Origin: Paludisphaera soli
GTDB taxonomy: Bacteria; Planctomycetota; Planctomycetia; Isosphaerales; Isosphaeraceae
NCBI RefSeq assembly: GCF_011064595.1
Contig: NZ_JAALJI010000007.1
Coordinates: 62,001-126,000 of the forward strand
Direction of reading: 5' to 3'
Length of the DNA stretch: 64,000 nt
In this document: in pieces, positions 61,364 through 64,000 of the stretch
How the letters are laid out: each line of letters begins with the position of its first letter
Numbering within the stretch: the stretch's first letter is position 1
Notes under the pieces: model-generated
Database searches by the model: none
The model's input: only the letters and a program-made list of their open reading frames with translations
What the model was told of the DNA's origin: nothing
Translations under genes and position numbers: made by a program

Positions 61364-61891
61364 TCAGGAGGGGACGCGTCGGCCGTCGGCCAGGGGGAAA
61401 GGGTTGGCGAGCCCGACGCGGGCCAGGGCGGCCCCCTCGCGGGCCCGCATCGCGGCCGCCGACGCCTCGTCCAGGTCGTCGCAGCCGCACAGGTGGAGGA
61501 GGCCGTGGACGACGTAGAGGGCGACCTCGTTCCAGGGCTCGGCCCCCAACTCGGCCGCCACCCGCGCCGCGGTCTCGGCCGAGACGACCAGCTCGCCGGA
61601 GAGCCGATCGTCCCCTTCGTCGGAGAGGACGAACGAGATCACGTCGGTCGGCTCGTCGTGGTCGAGATATTCGCGGTTCACCCGGTGGATCGTCGGGTCG
61701 TCGACGAACGCGACCGAGATCGACGCCGACGCCGCCCCCTCGCCGCGCAGGACGTCCTCGACCAGCCGACGCGCGGCCTCGGGGTCGATCGGGACGTGGG
61801 CCTGCGAGTCGGCGATCTCCACCTCGAAGTCGGGGAGGGGGGGCGAGTCGAGGTCGTCCTCGAAGTCCAGGTCGTCGTCGGTCGGGTCCAA
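61364..61891 (-). CDS. ybeY: Endoribonuclease YbeY
   Basis: 175 residues from TTG 61891, 2 bases after the pgpH stop. Family blocks: 'SISVAFVDDPTIHRVNREYL', 'PTDVISFVLSD' and the zinc motif 'VVHGLLHLCGCDDLDE'. The usual motif is HGxLHLxGxDH with three His ligands; here the last His is Asp, so the third ligand is altered. Asp can bind zinc, so activity is possible. The protein is acidic at the N-terminus ('DDDLDFEDDLDS'). YbeY matures 16S rRNA 3' ends. The pgpH-ybeY order is conserved in many bacteria. Confidence 0.93.
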   Translation of the reverse strand: MDPTDDDLDFEDDLDSPPLPDFEVEIADSQAHVPIDPEAARRLVEDVLRGEGAASASISVAFVDDPTIHRVNREYLDHDEPTDVISFVLSDEGDDRLSGELVVSAETAARVAAELGAEPWNEVALYVVHGLLHLCGCDDLDEASAAAMRAREGAALARVGLANPFPLADGRRVPS

Positions 61892-61893
61892 GG

Positions 61894-64000
61894 TCAGGCG
61901 GTCCTCTGCTCGGGATACTTCACGCGGCCGTGGTAGATGCCGATCAGCGACTTGACCAGGCTGTCGCGGATCTCGGCGATCTCGCGGAGGGTCAGGCCGG
62001 ACTCGTCGAACTGGCCGTCGCGGAGCCGCTTGTCGATCAGCTCGCTGACCAGCCCCTCGATCCGCGACGGGGTCGGCTCCGAGAGGGTCCGGCTGGCGCT
62101 CTCCACGCAGTCGGACATCATCAGGATGCCGGCCTCCTTGGTCTGGGGCTTGGGACCGGGGTATCGGAAGGCGCTCTCCTGCACCAGCGCGGCGTCGGGG
62201 TTGCCGCCGTTCCGGCGGTTGGCCTCGTGGTAGAAGTATTCCACCAGGGTCGTGCCGTGGTGCTGCTCGATCAGGTCGATGATCCGCTCGGGCAGGTGGT
62301 GCTGGCGGCCCAGGTCCACGCCGTCCTTGACGTGGCCGATGATGATCAGGGTGCTCATCGCCGGCGCGAGGTTGGCGTGGCGGTTCGTGGAGCCGACCTG
62401 GTTCTCGACGAAGTAGTGGGGCTTGAGCATCTTGCCGATGTCGTGGAAGTAGGCCCCGATCCGCACGAGCAGGCCGTTGGCGCCGATCCGCTCGGCCGCC
62501 GCCTCGGCGATGGCGCCGACGGTGATCGAGTGGTTGTGGGTGCCCGGGGCGCGTCGGACCAGCTCTTGGAGGAGCGGGTGGGTGTTGTCGCCCAGCTCCA
62601 GCAGGCTGATGCCGGTGACGATGCCGAAGGCGTTCTCCAGGAAGGGGAGGCTCCCACCCATGAAGAAGCCGGCCATCAGGCCCCAGCCGGCGCGCCAGAA
62701 GGCGTCGCTGCGGATCAGCTCGATCGGCTGATGCTCCCAGAGGCCCGCCGCCCAGGTCAGGATCATGTAGACGGCGGCCGAGGTGGCCCCGACCTTGATC
62801 AGCTTCGTCCGAGTCCGGACGTCGTTGAGCCCGAGGACGCCGGCGGCGGTCCCCCCCATCAGGATGAGGAAGTGGGCGATGCCCGTCCCCAGGGCCATGC
62901 AGGTCAGGATCGAGAGCGCGAACGTGGCCATCAGGCCGAAGTTCGGGTTGTAGGCGATCGCCAGGATCATCGCCGCCGCCGCCACCGGGATCAGGTCGGC
63001 GTTCCAGGCCTGGTTCGCCAGCAGCCGGACGACCCCCAGGCAGAGGACGACGAGCGCGCAGAGCGTGGCGATCCGGCCCAGGTCGGACGCGATCCGGTGC
63101 TCATGGCGGGCGACGTAGAAGCCGGCCAGGATGAACAGCGACGAGACCAGGGCGAGCACCCCCAGGGCGCGCTGGAGCTTCTCGCCGAAGGTCAGCTCGG
63201 CGATGGCGGTGTCGTGCTCCATCCTCAGCAGGATGAGCTGCTCCTCGCCGATCGCCTGGCCCTGCTCGACGAGCACCTGGCCCTCGCGGAACGGGTCGTA
63301 GCGTTCGCCGATGGCGTCGCGGGCGATCTCGCGGAGGCGGGCGGTCTCCTCCTGGTCGAACGTGAGGGTCGGGCGGCCGTCGAGGCGGTCGGCGACGAGC
63401 TGGAAGAGGGTCTCGCCCACCCGGCTGGGGGTGAACGCGGCGATGAACTCGCGGGCGACCGGCCCGTCCTGCTTGACGATCCGCTCGGGGACGACGCGCT
63501 CGCGGGGGAAGATCCGGGCCTCGTCGGCGGCCTGGCCCTCGTCGCGGATCGAGAGGGTGCGGCTTGATTCCTCGTTCCGGGGCAGGGCCCCGGGGCCGAG
63601 CACGCCGGCGTCGAGCAAGGGGGCGAACGCCTTGGTGATCTGGACGTGCAGGTTGTCGCGGCGCTGGGGGGTGTCGGTCGCCGCCTTGATGTCGAGGTAG
63701 GCCTCGGGCTTGAGCTTCCAGGTGGAGACGACGATCGGGTCCACGTCCTCGAACCGCTGGGACTTGGCGATGGTGACGGTCAGGTCGTCGAGCCGCTCGG
63801 CCAGGTCCTTGATCGGCGCCGGGTCGTTGATCATGACCAGGGGGACCTGGTCGGCGGCGGCCTGGCGCTCGTTGCTGGTCTTGGTCTGGTTCCGGATCCG
63901 GAACTCCTTGACCTTGACGCGGATCTCCCGCTCCGGGCGCTGGCCCAGGCGGTAGACGAAGGGGGGGCCGGAGCCGTGGACGATCGCCGAGGTCACGAGG
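61894..64000 (-). CDS. PgpH-type 7TM-HD membrane phosphodiesterase, 5' end outside window
   Basis: At least 700 residues; the frame is open to the right edge, so the N-terminus may be missing. An extracellular 7TMR-HDED-like domain comes first, with seven membrane helices after about residue 270 ('ALGVLALVSSLFILAGFYVA' onward). The cytoplasmic HD domain has 'GTHNHSITVGAIAEAAAERI' and 'RIGAYFHDIGKMLKPHYFVE' (HDIG), the catalytic metal site. PgpH-type enzymes break down cyclic di-AMP. Its stop lies 2 bases before the ybeY start, so the two genes are co-translated. Confidence 0.92.
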   Translation of the reverse strand, partial: LVTSAIVHGSGPPFVYRLGQRPEREIRVKVKEFRIRNQTKTSNERQAAADQVPLVMINDPAPIKDLAERLDDLTVTIAKSQRFEDVDPIVVSTWKLKPEAYLDIKAATDTPQRRDNLHVQITKAFAPLLDAGVLGPGALPRNEESSRTLSIRDEGQAADEARIFPRERVVPERIVKQDGPVAREFIAAFTPSRVGETLFQLVADRLDGRPTLTFDQEETARLREIARDAIGERYDPFREGQVLVEQGQAIGEEQLILLRMEHDTAIAELTFGEKLQRALGVLALVSSLFILAGFYVARHEHRIASDLGRIATLCALVVLCLGVVRLLANQAWNADLIPVAAAAMILAIAYNPNFGLMATFALSILTCMALGTGIAHFLILMGGTAAGVLGLNDVRTRTKLIKVGATSAAVYMILTWAAGLWEHQPIELIRSDAFWRAGWGLMAGFFMGGSLPFLENAFGIVTGISLLELGDNTHPLLQELVRRAPGTHNHSITVGAIAEAAAERIGANGLLVRIGAYFHDIGKMLKPHYFVENQVGSTNRHANLAPAMSTLIIIGHVKDGVDLGRQHHLPERIIDLIEQHHGTTLVEYFYHEANRRNGGNPDAALVQESAFRYPGPKPQTKEAGILMMSDCVESASRTLSEPTPSRIEGLVSELIDKRLRDGQFDESGLTLREIAEIRDSLVKSLIGIYHGRVKYPEQRTA

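Overview
The window is GC-rich DNA with very dense coding and heavy use of GTG/TTG starts. It most likely comes from a planctomycete chromosome, probably of the Isosphaeraceae type (Paludisphaera/Singulisphaera-like). This is inferred from family content: WD40 and Sel1 repeat proteins, a BlaI/M56 pair, a DUF6807 (PmoA-like) lipoprotein, secreted proteins with an N-terminal LEPR-XLL-like motif, an ECF sigma factor next to a VWA protein, and an F-type ATPase with signal-bearing b and c subunits. No rRNA, phage, IS element or CRISPR array was seen.

Layout. 1-3.7 kb: end of a WD40 protein and a secreted Sel1-repeat protein. 3.7-6.1 kb: a gene graveyard holding at least two frameshifted minus-strand remnants. 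6.1-6.5 kb: an atypical tRNA, a strong terminator and tRNA-Pro(UGG). 6.6-7.5 kb: pyrF. 7.5-12.8 kb: a small CxxC membrane protein and a 1630-residue beta-helix/DUF11 surface protein. 13.0-21.8 kb: a minus-strand aa3-type cytochrome oxidase operon (dihaem cytochrome c, coxB, ctaD, ctaA, ctaB, coxC, coxD, Sco1-DUF420 fusion). 22.2-25.8 kb: CPBP protease, metallophosphoesterase, an unknown protein, and a sigma factor with a membrane partner. 25.8-26.5 kb: intergenic repeat elements. 26.5-34.9 kb: the complete atp operon (atpZ-B-E-F-H-A-G-D-C) followed by a small acidic His/Cys-rich protein. 35-40 kb: a structured RNA candidate, a DUF4912 protein, a UVR-motif protein, a 6S-RNA-like or attenuator leader before 5-formyl-THF cyclo-ligase, and the DUF6807 lipoprotein. 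40-45.5 kb: RRM protein, NifU-like protein, hemW, ParB-like protein, RmlD-like reductase, APC permease. 45.6-50.6 kb: M56 peptidase, BlaI and M28 peptidase, with a striking palindromic operator/promoter. 50.8-54.7 kb: ECF sigma factor, an anti-sigma-like/VWA fusion and a small surface protein. 54.8-64 kb: a minus-strand housekeeping run, pgpH-ybeY-corC-recO-bamD-like-lptE-like-folP-proA.

How it works together. Two respiratory blocks, the haem-copper oxidase with its assembly factors and the F1Fo ATPase, dominate the middle of the window. Observations that stand out are an L7/L12-like domain inserted in the first loop of oxidase subunit III, a Sco1-DUF420 fusion, a 50-residue insertion in AtpA, a BlaI operator lying inside its own promoter spacer, a three-copy intergenic repeat family, and two structured RNA candidates. 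All family names come from recognising motifs by eye; no search was run.
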